6,120 nucleotides of DNA from Victivallales bacterium (GCA_017615955.1 JAFZZD010000043.1:1-6120), one strand, 5' to 3'; positions 1 through 6,083 are shown, numbered from the stretch's first letter. The notes: generated by a model from the letters alone, not told the origin. Program-made: numbers and translations.

Positions 1-99
1 AACCTGTGCGGAGGTCCAACTTATGAAAACATACAAGTTGATCAACCTGAGTGAGCGCCGCTTCGGCGCTCACATTGATGCCACTGGCGTAATGCGCAT
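1..99. other. Gene-free region downstream of the regulator, with hairpin and palindrome
   Basis: This is the stretch beyond the 3' end of the regulator. Positions 51-73 form a perfect inverted repeat: GTGAGCGCCG pairs with CGGCGCTCAC around a 3-base loop. Positions 37-46 are a perfect 10-bp palindrome, GTTGATCAAC. The hairpin lies 26 bp past the regulator stop, where a transcription terminator would be expected, but no T-tract follows it on either strand, so it is not a classical intrinsic terminator. A purine-rich GGAGG (10-14) stands 8 bases before an ATG at 23 on the plus strand. The 73-codon frame it opens runs antisense into the regulator and resembles nothing I know. Confidence 0.5.
51..73 (-). 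terminator. Hairpin downstream of the regulator, possible weak terminator
   Basis: The inverted repeat has a 10-bp perfect stem (51-60 with 64-73) and the loop CTT. It is placed 26 bp after the stop codon of the regulator, which fits an operon end or an mRNA 3'-end stabiliser. Read on the minus strand, the bases after the stem are TCAGGTTGATC, with no run of T, so Rho-independent termination is doubtful. It could instead be an exported-RNA fold or a member of a dispersed palindrome family. Confidence 0.35.
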
Positions 100-1158
100 T
101 CACACGCTTCGCCGCTCTATGATGTTACCGGAAATAAGCGCGCTTTGCACAGGCTGCATATTTTCAGCCGCGTCATTAAGCAGCCTGATGGCGGTTTCGC
201 CAATATTGAAGGCTGGCTGCTCAATTGTGGTAAGCCCCACATAGCGCCCTTCCTCCCATGACACATTGTCATATCCTATCAATGCAATATCCTCTGGAAT
301 CCTCAAGTCAAGGTGCTGCGCCGCAGTCCAGATGCGCCGTGCCCAGTGGTCCCTTCCAGCAAAAATCGCGCATTTTTCCTTTTTTCTTGCCACGCTCTTA
401 AGTAATTTCTCCACCGACAGTGAAAGTTGCTCTTCAGTTTGCGCATCTTCGAAAATGCGGCATATATCCTTTTCAGGTGCAAGGTCATCTTCGGCAAGCG
501 CCCCCTTCAAGCCAGCGAGCATTTCCTTGTAGATAAATGGATTTGCGCCGCCGCCGATAAAGCCAATATTGCGAAATCCACGTTCCACAAGATAACGGCC
601 AGCAATCCTGCCAACACCGCGAAAGTCCATCTTCACACACGGCACGGAGCCAGCCTCTTCATAATTCGCCACAACATAGCGCATGCCCGACTGCTCCACC
701 AGGTCCTGCACCGCCTTGGGGAAACGGTCCAGAAACACGATGCCATCGCAGCCGCCTTCGGAGACATGCGCGGCAAGACGACGCCCCACTAGGTCGTCCT
801 CGCTGAAGAACAGGAGCAACTCCGCATTGAAATGCGCAGCGGAAGAGGCGGCACCGCACAATATGTTGGCAATCTCGCCATTGCGCATACCCGTGCCTGT
901 GGCTGGCATGACAAGGATGTACTTCCGCAAGACAAGGCTCTCACGCTCGGGGAACAGCAGTTTCATGCCCTTGCCAGGCACATGATACACCCTCTTGCGA
1001 TGTATCAGTTCATCAAACACAGCCCGCAATGCGCCCCTGCCTATTGACAGCCGCCTACACAATTCACGCTCCGAAGGCAAGAAGCCAGAACCGCCAATAT
1101 CGCCATTCAGCAGGCCATCTTCAATTGCCTTCAGTGCTTCCTCTGTTCGTTTCTGCAT
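100..1158 (-). CDS. GntR-type HTH / LacI-type sensor hybrid transcriptional regulator
   Basis: This 352-residue cytoplasmic protein probably binds DNA and responds to a sugar-like ligand. Residues about 1-70 form a GntR-type winged helix: the LPSERELCRRLSIGRGALR segment at 27-45 is the recognition region, and HVPGKGMKL near 59-67 is the wing. From about residue 78 a LacI/periplasmic-binding-protein sensor domain follows. Its hallmarks are DFRGVGRIAGRYLVERGF at 178-195, NIGFIGG at 197-203, and RIPEDIALIGYDN at 286-298 followed by TTIEQP at 310-315. This fold combination is that of AraR-like GntR regulators. The ATG at 1156-1158 starts only 9 bp after the oxidoreductase stop. The only SD-like bases (ATAGG) overlap that stop codon, so translation is probably coupled. 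As the last gene of the operon it may regulate its own cluster through the divergent intergenic region; that is inference. The length is normal and the gene appears intact. Confidence 0.92.
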   Translation of the reverse strand: MQKRTEEALKAIEDGLLNGDIGGSGFLPSERELCRRLSIGRGALRAVFDELIHRKRVYHVPGKGMKLLFPERESLVLRKYILVMPATGTGMRNGEIANILCGAASSAAHFNAELLLFFSEDDLVGRRLAAHVSEGGCDGIVFLDRFPKAVQDLVEQSGMRYVVANYEEAGSVPCVKMDFRGVGRIAGRYLVERGFRNIGFIGGGANPFIYKEMLAGLKGALAEDDLAPEKDICRIFEDAQTEEQLSLSVEKLLKSVARKKEKCAIFAGRDHWARRIWTAAQHLDLRIPEDIALIGYDNVSWEEGRYVGLTTIEQPAFNIGETAIRLLNDAAENMQPVQSALISGNIIERRSV

Positions 1159-1167
1159 GGAGCAGGC

Positions 1168-2211
1168 CTATCTGTTGAAGAAATATGGCTTTCCTGTGCG
1201 GGCGGATTCATATATGCCGCATATAAGCTCCACGGCCCTGCGGCCCTCGTTGCCGTCCAGCACCAGCTGCTTGCCAGTGAGAATGGCCTCCGCCAAATCG
1301 GAAATCTGGCAGGCATGCCCAGACAGATTTATGTTCTTTGGATCGGAGCCGCTATGCTCGCCTGTGCCGATAAGTTCTTTCCTTATGATCTCGTCCTGCG
1401 GATCGGGCGTTGCGAATTCCCAGCGCACAATCCTGTCCTCCTCAAAGGCAACCGTGCCTGTGCTGCCAGAGAACTCAATGCGACGGGAGAAGCCAGGCGC
1501 ACAGGATGTACTGACCTCAATTGTGCCAAATGAGCCATTGCGGTACTTGATTGTGGCGCACAAGTTGTCCTCCACCTCGATGGAGTGGGTAAGCGTACCA
1601 GAGAAAGCGAAGACCTCTTCCGGTGCGCCATTCACATACAGCAGCAGGTCCACCATGTGGATAGCCTGGTTCATCAACGCGCCACCGCCGTCCATCTTCC
1701 AGGTGCCGCGCCAGTTGGAGGCCGCATAGTATTTTGGCTCGCGATACCAGCGCTGGGTGCCGCTAGCAAGAACCATGCGCCCGAAGCGGCCTGCCTGCAT
1801 TGCCTCGCGCACCAGCTTAACTGGCTTGCTGAAGCGGGACTGGAACACCGAGGACAACAGCACGTGGTTCTCCTCGCAGACGCGTATCATCTCATCCACG
1901 CGCTGCAAATTGATTTCAATGGGCTTCTCACACAGGATGTGCTTGCCTGCCCTGGCAGCAGGTATCGCCACCGCATGATGCGCTCCAGAAGGCGTGGCTA
2001 TAGTGACGGCGTCAATATCGGGATCCGCCAGGAAATCCTCGAACTTCGTGTATGCCTTCACACCAAATTCCTCGGCCCTTGCCTTGGCGGCAGGAGCAAA
2101 TGAATCATAGAAGGCAACCAACTTCACATTGTCCAGCTGCTGCATTGCCTTGGCGTGAAAAGCGGCAATCATACCAGCGCCGATTATTCCAAAACCAACT
2201 GTGTTCTTCAT
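1168..2211 (-). CDS. Gfo/Idh/MocA family NAD(P)-dependent oxidoreductase
   Basis: This 347-residue cytoplasmic dehydrogenase acts on a sugar, sugar-nucleotide or cyclitol hydroxyl. An N-terminal Rossmann fold shows GIIGAGMIA (residues 8-16) with the GxGxxA dinucleotide-binding motif. An acidic residue, D36, sits at the end of the second strand and favours NAD over NADP. The family signature EKP is at 95-97 (HILCEKPIE), its lysine being K96. The C-terminal alpha/beta domain carries DGGGALMNQAIHMVDLL at 174-190; H185 is the expected catalytic histidine. The protein ends with the common EGRRAVELICGIYESARTGK segment. No signal peptide is present, so it is not one of the exported family members. 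An SD, GGAGG, lies 10 bases before the ATG. It follows the aminotransferase gene after a 180-bp spacer filled by repeats. Pairing with a DegT aminotransferase recalls aminosugar or aminocyclitol pathways (WlbA/WbpB and StrS-type systems), but the family has very broad specificity and the substrate is unknown. Confidence 0.93.
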   Translation of the reverse strand: MKNTVGFGIIGAGMIAAFHAKAMQQLDNVKLVAFYDSFAPAAKARAEEFGVKAYTKFEDFLADPDIDAVTIATPSGAHHAVAIPAARAGKHILCEKPIEINLQRVDEMIRVCEENHVLLSSVFQSRFSKPVKLVREAMQAGRFGRMVLASGTQRWYREPKYYAASNWRGTWKMDGGGALMNQAIHMVDLLLYVNGAPEEVFAFSGTLTHSIEVEDNLCATIKYRNGSFGTIEVSTSCAPGFSRRIEFSGSTGTVAFEEDRIVRWEFATPDPQDEIIRKELIGTGEHSGSDPKNINLSGHACQISDLAEAILTGKQLVLDGNEGRRAVELICGIYESARTGKPYFFNR

Positions 2212-2221
2212 ATATCAATTG

Positions 2222-2226
2222 CCTCC
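2222..2226 (-). promoter_or_regulatory. Shine-Dalgarno of the oxidoreductase
   Basis: On the minus strand this reads GGAGG, 10 bases before the ATG at 2209-2211. It supports that start codon. It lies directly beyond the repeat element, so the element has not displaced the ribosome binding site. Confidence 0.8.
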
Positions 2227-2236
2227 GTTGTTTTTC

Positions 2237-2244
2237 GTGGACAG
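2237..2244 (+). repeat. Single inverted heptamer unit (GTGGACAG)
   Basis: GTGGACAG here is the exact reverse complement of the CTGTCCAC found repeatedly in the array at 2293-2391. It lies 6 bases from the GC hairpin, on the side away from the array. The hairpin is therefore flanked by heptamers in inverted orientation: one on this side, fourteen on the other. Confidence 0.7.
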
Positions 2245-2250
2245 GTAGCA

Positions 2251-2272
2251 GCGACGGCGTCCCCGCCGTCGC
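2251..2272. repeat. GC-rich perfect hairpin, 9-bp stem with 4-base loop
   Basis: GCGACGGCG (2251-2259) pairs perfectly with CGCCGTCGC (2264-2272) around the loop TCCC. No T-tract follows on either strand, so it is unlikely to be an intrinsic terminator. GTAG occurs 2 bases before the stem (2245-2248), which recalls the GTAG tetranucleotide beside bacterial REP hairpins; the second hairpin of the window lacks this. On the minus strand the hairpin begins GTGCG..GGCG and is similar to the hairpin at 6084-6103, which supports a shared origin. Confidence 0.75.
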
Positions 2273-2292
2273 ACCAGTTGTGTGCCTTACAG

Positions 2293-2391
2293 ACTGTCCA
2301 CTGCCCACTAATCACTTGCCACTAATCACTGTCCACTGTCCACAGTCCACTGTCCACTGTCCACTGTCCACAGTCCACAGTCCACAGTCCA
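2293..2391 (-). repeat. Heptamer tandem array abutting the aminotransferase stop codon
   Basis: Fourteen contiguous 7-bp units run in unbroken phase from 2293 to 2390. Read on the minus strand from the stop codon they are GTGGACT x3, GTGGACA x3, GTGGACT, GTGGACA x2, GTGATTA, GTGGCAA, GTGATTA, GTGGGCA and GTGGACA. The first unit begins within the stop codon itself: the G of TAG is its first base. The units nearest the gene are the most uniform and the variants are at the distal end. The array resembles the short tandemly repeated repetitive sequences (7-mers) known from cyanobacteria, although the unit sequence is its own. It has no spacer-repeat structure and is not a CRISPR. Confidence 0.93.
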
Positions 2392-3732
2392 CTATTTTGT
2401 CTTGCGATGAGTGAGAGCCATGCCGCCCTGGAATTCCTGGACTTCGTTGCTGTCCAGCAGTTCGGTATGGTATTCGGCCACCTTGTGGACGGCCTCGATG
2501 TACCTGTCGATGTATTCTGGCTCATAGTGCTTGAACCAGGGTTCGCCCATGACAAGTGAGTTGATGTGCGCCGAAACTGGCAGTTCGCCAGTCAGTGCGC
2601 GAACATCTGTTCCTGGTGGCAGGTTGAGGCCTGCGGTTGGCCTGCCGTGGCCGTACACGTCGAAGTCGTAGAAGAAGCTGGAGAGGTGCAGCGGGAAGTT
2701 GCATCCCGCATAGAAGCCCTTGCCGCAGCATTCGGCGCAGAGTGCCTTGGCGAATGTCACATTGGAGATGCCGCCAAATGCCTCTGGATCATAGCGGAAA
2801 TGGGAGGCGTACCAGCCTGCCTTGTCGGAGTTCTCCCACTTGGGGAAGATCTTGTGAATGCCCTTGACATCAGCCACGCCATCCCAGAAGTAGGTCATGG
2901 CCTTGGTGATTTCCTCGACTTCCGCCGGATACTTCTTCAGCTGCTCCAAACCAATTGCCGCCGAGACCTGGTGCATACGGTTCTTCACACCGCCCACTGG
3001 CACGATGTTGGTGTCGGCATATTCTTCCTTGGCATAGACCTCGCTGATGCGGTCGTAGTGGCCAAAACGAATTGCCCTGCGATAGACCTCGGGGTCATTG
3101 GTCAGCATCATGCCGCCTTCGCCGATTGCAAAGGACTTGCCGCTCATCAGGGACATGCCTGCCGCGTCGCCGAAGGTACCCAGCATACGGCCTTTGTAGT
3201 GGCCGCCCTGCGCGTGTGACACGTCCTCAATCACCTTGATGCCGTGCTTCTTGGCAATTGCCATGATTGGATCCATGTCCGCAGGATGCGCCTCGTAGTG
3301 GACAACCATGACCGCCTTGGTGCGGGGTGTGATGTGCGCCTCGAAACTGGCAGGATCCATCTGGGAATTCTCGGGGTCGATGTCGCAGAACACCACCGAC
3401 GCGCCCAGTGAAAGCGCGCCTGTGCAGCTTGCCCAGTAGGTGACGGAAGTGCAGATCAACTCATCGCCAGGGCCAAGACCTACGCCGTACATTGCCGCAG
3501 TGAGGGATGCTGTGCCTGTGTTGTGTGTCAGGGCGTACTTTGTGCCATTCCACTTGGCAAATTCCTGCTCAAAGCGCTTTGAAATGTCCGTGCCAGACAT
3601 ATTGCCCGCTTCCAGCACATCCAACTGCGCTTTGCGCATGGCGTCATTGACGATTGGCCAATGGAACATGCGCGCCTTGTACTCGTCAGCCTTCATCACA
3701 GGTGTACCACCCAAAAGTGCAAGATGACTCAT
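2392..3732 (-). CDS. DegT/DnrJ/EryC1/StrS family PLP-dependent aminotransferase
   Basis: This 446-residue cytoplasmic fold-type I PLP enzyme probably transfers an amino group from glutamate or glutamine to a keto-sugar or keto-cyclitol. The N-terminus LALLGGTPV is typical of a DegT subgroup. HNTGTASL (70-77) matches the phosphate-binding loop. VIEDVSHAQGG (167-177) carries the aspartate D170 that contacts the PLP pyridine nitrogen. SLMSGKSFAIGEGGMML (194-210) carries K199, the expected Schiff-base lysine. NRMHQVSAAIGLEQL (251-265) is the conserved segment contributed to the dimer and substrate site. At 446 residues it is longer than the usual 370-400, with extra residues at the C-terminus after about 425. 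The stop is TAG, and its G starts the heptamer array. An SD (AGGAG) precedes the ATG by 10 bases. It is the first gene of the leftward operon and the likely partner of the adjacent oxidoreductase. The scyllo-inosose aminotransferase (StrS/StsC) branch is one possibility, but specificity cannot be assigned. Confidence 0.93.
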   Translation of the reverse strand: MSHLALLGGTPVMKADEYKARMFHWPIVNDAMRKAQLDVLEAGNMSGTDISKRFEQEFAKWNGTKYALTHNTGTASLTAAMYGVGLGPGDELICTSVTYWASCTGALSLGASVVFCDIDPENSQMDPASFEAHITPRTKAVMVVHYEAHPADMDPIMAIAKKHGIKVIEDVSHAQGGHYKGRMLGTFGDAAGMSLMSGKSFAIGEGGMMLTNDPEVYRRAIRFGHYDRISEVYAKEEYADTNIVPVGGVKNRMHQVSAAIGLEQLKKYPAEVEEITKAMTYFWDGVADVKGIHKIFPKWENSDKAGWYASHFRYDPEAFGGISNVTFAKALCAECCGKGFYAGCNFPLHLSSFFYDFDVYGHGRPTAGLNLPPGTDVRALTGELPVSAHINSLVMGEPWFKHYEPEYIDRYIEAVHKVAEYHTELLDSNEVQEFQGGMALTHRKTK

Positions 3733-3742
3733 TTCTCTTGTT

Positions 3743-3747
3743 CTCCT
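3743..3747 (-). promoter_or_regulatory. Shine-Dalgarno of the aminotransferase
   Basis: On the minus strand this reads AGGAG, 10 bases upstream of the ATG at 3730-3732, and supports that start. Confidence 0.75.
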
Positions 3748-3779
3748 CTGTTTTGCCTTGAAATCCGATATATTTTATG

Positions 3780-3806
3780 CCAATGGTATATTTTTCCTAC
3801 CAATGG
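3780..3806. promoter_or_regulatory. Paired CCAATGG sites, candidate operator
   Basis: CCAATGG occurs at 3780-3786 and again at 3800-3806, exactly 20 bp (about two helical turns) apart, so both copies face the same side of the DNA. Each is an odd palindrome, CCA-a-TGG. The second extends to ACCAATGGT. The first has partly symmetric AT flanks (ATGCCAATGGTAT). Near-palindromic half-sites in this position fit a dimeric GntR- or LacI-like repressor. Assignment to the local regulator is inference. Confidence 0.4.
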
Positions 3807-3811
3807 TTCAA
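3783..3811 (-). promoter_or_regulatory. Candidate sigma-70-like promoter for the leftward operon
   Basis: Read on the minus strand, TTGAAC (3806-3811) is followed after a 17-base spacer by TACCAT (3783-3788). These are partial matches to TTGACA and TATAAT. The elements overlap both CCAATGG sites, so a protein bound there would block the promoter. The region is AT-rich and other hexamer pairs can be drawn, so the exact placement is uncertain. Confidence 0.3.
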
Positions 3812-3859
3812 AAGATAAGGCATAATATTGTTTTTTCAAACAAAAAAGCATACAACTTT

Positions 3860-3887
3860 TTGAAAAGGAGAAAAGTCTGTGTAAAGT
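3860..3887 (+). promoter_or_regulatory. Candidate sigma-70-like promoter for the esterase
   Basis: TTGAAA (3860-3865) and TAAAGT (3882-3887) are separated by 16 bases. They match the -35 consensus at 5 of 6 positions and the -10 at 4 of 6. Transcription would begin near 3894, giving a leader of roughly 45 bases. A-tracts upstream could act as an UP-like element. A weaker alternative is TTGTTT (3829-3834) with TACAAC (3851-3856). Confidence 0.35.
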
Positions 3888-3925
3888 AGCGGAGTTTTTT
3901 CATATCGTTTAAGAAAATATAAAAA

Positions 3926-3931
3926 GGAAGG
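3926..3931 (+). promoter_or_regulatory. Shine-Dalgarno deciding the esterase start
   Basis: GGAAGG stands 7 bases before the ATG at 3939-3941. An in-frame GTG at 3933 would extend the protein by two residues, but it lies only 1 base after this SD, so the ATG is chosen. Confidence 0.8.
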
Positions 3932-3938
3932 TGTGCAA

Positions 3939-5981
3939 ATGAAAAGATTTATCGTTTCTAGCGTATTGCTGTGCTGTGCAATGCTGATGGCGGACTTCAA
4001 GCTGGACAGTGTGTTCAGCAGCAACATGGTATTGCAGCGCGGCACTCCCATCAGCTTTTTCGGGACTGGAACGCCTGGCACGAAAGTCAAGGCGGAATTC
4101 AAGGGCAAGACCGTGGAGGCAAGCGTTGACGCGGAAGGCAACTGGAAGGCGGAGTTTCCAGCCGCCGAGGCAGACCACGTGGAATACACAGCCACATTCA
4201 AGGATGACAAGAACACAGTCGAGCTGAAGAGTCTGCTGCTGGGTGATGTGTGGTTCTGCTCTGGGCAGTCCAACATGGCATTGCGCATCGGCGCCACATT
4301 CAGGCGCGGCAGCACCGCCCAGAACTGCGAGGAGGAAGTCAAGAACTCCACGCATCCTGAATTGCGCTATGCGGCGCAGAAGCTCGTAGGCAGCCATATG
4401 AAGCCATTGCCGGCGGCGCAGGAGTTTGGCGGCTGGGTCAAATCCAGTCCCGAATATGCGGCAAGATTCAGCGCAGTGGCGTATTTCTTCGGCAGACAGT
4501 TGAATCAGGATTTGAACATTCCAATCGGCGTGATCAATTCATCCTGGGGCGGCACCAGCATCCAGCAGTGGATTTCCAAGGAAGGCTACTACAATGCTGG
4601 CGTGGAGCCAGAGGCATCAAGCGTGCGCAAATTCGACAAGCCAGAGGAGGAGCTGAAGAAATTTGACGAAGCTGAAAACGAGCGCTACAACAAGGCCATG
4701 AAGAAATGGTACGACGCTCTCTATGCCGCAAAGCCGGAGCTGGCATTCGATGAAACAAAAATCAACGTGGCGGAAATGAAGACGGACGACTGGGCAACGA
4801 AGCTCCCCTACAATCCAGGGAACTTCTATGTGCGCTGGTACAGCCAGGTCTTCAAGCTGACACCAGCCATGAAGGAAAACTGCTTTGTCTTCATACAGAA
4901 TCCACCAGCGCATTGTGACGTATGGCTGAACGGCAAGCACGTGGCGAAATCCCGCCCTGGCGTAGGCAACTGGCTCAAGCGCCCAATGTACATCGCAATC
5001 CCAAAGGACGCGGACAAAGAAGGCTCCTTCACCTTGACGATTCGTGCTGAATTAGTGGACAGGGTGCATTCCGTCTTGGAAAATGAGCTGTTGCAAAAGA
5101 CCGTCCTGCGAAACAAGGCAAACCAAAAGCAGGCTCTGATTAAATGGAAAGTTAAGGAAGAGACAGCCCTGCCTCTGAAAAAGGACCTGAAGCTGCCTCA
5201 ATTTCCCTCTGTTCCACATGTGGCTTACAGGGCACCCCACTGGCTGACGCATCTGTACTACGGTCAAGTCGATGCATGGACAAAGCTGCCCATCAAGGGT
5301 GTCATCTGGTATCAGGGCTGCTCCAACAACGGCAATATGCACTACTATCCGCTGCACAAGGCGCTCATCCAGGACTGGCGCGACAAATGGAAGCAGCCTG
5401 ACCTGCCTTTCATCATCACGCAGCTGGCAGGCTATGGTGCCAAATTCACCAAGGACTGGAACCAGTACGATCCCACAGACGTGCAGCCATACGCAGTCAC
5501 CAGAGACATACAGATGCAGATGCTGTCCATTCCCAATGTGGGCCTCGCCTGCACAATCGACATCGGCGAAAACACCAACATTCACCCCGCCAACAAGCAG
5601 GACGTGGGCAAGCGCCTGGCTCTTGAGGCGGAACGCATCGCATATAAGATGAACGTGGTCTCGCAGGGACCAATCTTCGACAAGGCGGTTCCAGAAGGCA
5701 ACGCCTTGCGCATTTTCTTCAAGAACGCAAAGGGTCTTAAGACCAGCGACGGCAAGGCACCTGCTGGCTTCGCAATCGCCGGCGAAGACAAGAAGTTCGT
5801 GTGGGCAGACGCGAAAATCGACGGCGAGAACATAATCGCCAGCTCACCCAATGTGGCCGCGCCAAAATATGTGCGCTATGCCTTCATCAACTTCCACAAG
5901 GACCTGAACCTGCAAAACGGCAGCAGCCTGCCCGCTTACCCATTCCGTTCAGACGCAGTGGACTACAGCCAGGTGAAATAA
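3939..5981 (+). CDS. Exported sialate O-acetylesterase-family protein (SGNH-like, SASA domain)
   Basis: This 680-residue secreted or periplasmic esterase probably removes O-acetyl groups from sialic acid or another glycan. The N-terminus MKRFIVSSVLLCCAMLMA is a type I signal peptide, with likely cleavage after A18. A small beta domain (about 20-100) precedes GDVWFCSGQSNM at 102-113, in which S111 is the expected nucleophile. Further family blocks are IGVINSSWGGTSIQQW at 196-211, GVIWYQG at 454-460, and DIGENTNIHPANKQDVGKRLALEA at 541-564, with H549 as the expected catalytic histidine. Between the second and third blocks lies an inserted beta-rich domain (about 290-410; FYVRWYSQVFKL and CDVWLNGKHVAK resemble galactose-binding-like folds), as is usual in bacterial members. 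The stretch 234-262 is rich in K and E and probably helical. The usual WYQGESN motif reads WYQGCSN here, with C461 in place of glutamate. The gene is divergent from the aminotransferase operon and presumably functionally linked to it. Confidence 0.9.
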   Translation: MKRFIVSSVLLCCAMLMADFKLDSVFSSNMVLQRGTPISFFGTGTPGTKVKAEFKGKTVEASVDAEGNWKAEFPAAEADHVEYTATFKDDKNTVELKSLLLGDVWFCSGQSNMALRIGATFRRGSTAQNCEEEVKNSTHPELRYAAQKLVGSHMKPLPAAQEFGGWVKSSPEYAARFSAVAYFFGRQLNQDLNIPIGVINSSWGGTSIQQWISKEGYYNAGVEPEASSVRKFDKPEEELKKFDEAENERYNKAMKKWYDALYAAKPELAFDETKINVAEMKTDDWATKLPYNPGNFYVRWYSQVFKLTPAMKENCFVFIQNPPAHCDVWLNGKHVAKSRPGVGNWLKRPMYIAIPKDADKEGSFTLTIRAELVDRVHSVLENELLQKTVLRNKANQKQALIKWKVKEETALPLKKDLKLPQFPSVPHVAYRAPHWLTHLYYGQVDAWTKLPIKGVIWYQGCSNNGNMHYYPLHKALIQDWRDKWKQPDLPFIITQLAGYGAKFTKDWNQYDPTDVQPYAVTRDIQMQMLSIPNVGLACTIDIGENTNIHPANKQDVGKRLALEAERIAYKMNVVSQGPIFDKAVPEGNALRIFFKNAKGLKTSDGKAPAGFAIAGEDKKFVWADAKIDGENIIASSPNVAAPKYVRYAFINFHKDLNLQNGSSLPAYPFRSDAVDYSQVK

Positions 5982-6037
5982 GTGATTAGTGGACTGTGGA
6001 CTGTGGTCTGTGGTCTGTGGACTGTGGTCTGTGTGCA
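5982..6037 (+). repeat. Heptamer tandem array abutting the esterase stop codon
   Basis: Directly after TAA (5979-5981) seven 7-bp units follow in phase: GTGATTA, GTGGACT x2, GTGGTCT x2, GTGGACT and GTGGTCT (5982-6030). A degenerate eighth, GTGTGCA, ends at 6037. GTGATTA and GTGGACT also occur in the array at 2293-2391, so the two arrays belong to one family. As in that array, the repeat begins with the base following TA or TAA of the stop codon and is in the sense direction of the preceding gene. Confidence 0.93.
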
Positions 6038-6083
6038 GTCCGGTGTCTGCTGCGAAGCCGCAGATAAAGCTTTGCCCGTCAAA

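Larger units (their letters stand above)
2212..2391 (-). other. Intra-operon spacer made of repeat sequences
   Basis: The 180 bp between the aminotransferase stop and the oxidoreductase start contain almost nothing but repeat structures plus the oxidoreductase SD. Reading in the direction of transcription, there is a 14-unit heptamer array, a 20-base linker, a 9-bp perfect GC hairpin, an inverted heptamer, and then the SD region. No internal promoter is evident. The spacer is much longer than the 9-bp gap before the next gene. It would be transcribed as part of the operon mRNA, where it could affect the relative amounts of the upstream and downstream products. Confidence 0.7.
3733..3938. promoter_or_regulatory. 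Divergent AT-rich control region
   Basis: The 206 bp between the two divergent genes are strongly AT-rich compared with the flanking coding DNA and must hold the promoters for both directions. They contain repeated A- and T-tracts, for example T6 at 3831-3836 and A6 at 3842-3847 about one helical turn apart, which suggests intrinsic curvature. Two CCAATGG repeats lie on the aminotransferase side. The region is the natural site for control by the GntR/LacI hybrid regulator encoded in the leftward operon. Confidence 0.7.

Noticed and set aside
23..244. Plus-strand 73-codon reading frame with a good SD
   Set aside because: It runs antisense through 145 bp of the clearly coding regulator 3' end, resembles no family I recognise, and includes a hairpin. 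Only the SD supports it.
995..1729. Long plus-strand reading frame opposite the regulator and oxidoreductase
   Set aside because: It is a shadow of two well-supported minus-strand genes, spans their junction, and has a low-complexity Ser/Pro-rich translation without motifs.
2293..2391. CRISPR array
   Set aside because: The 7-bp units are contiguous with no unique spacers, and no cas genes are nearby.
2566..3219. Plus-strand 217-codon frame opposite the aminotransferase
   Set aside because: It is antisense to the PLP-binding core of a strongly supported gene and its translation shows no domain.
3933..3938. GTG start at 3933 for the esterase
   Set aside because: It lies only 1 base from the SD, whereas the ATG at 3939 has ideal spacing and begins a typical signal peptide (MKRF).
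5051..5062. Internal heptamer-like copies in the esterase (ATTAGTGGACAG here; GTGGACT at 5958-5964)
   Set aside because: They are single, in-frame Val-Asp codons out of phase with the array, and expected by chance at this length. I cannot show they are relics of the repeat.
5052..5585. Minus-strand 177-codon frame opposite the esterase
   Set aside because: It is antisense to conserved esterase blocks, with no recognisable motif or SD.
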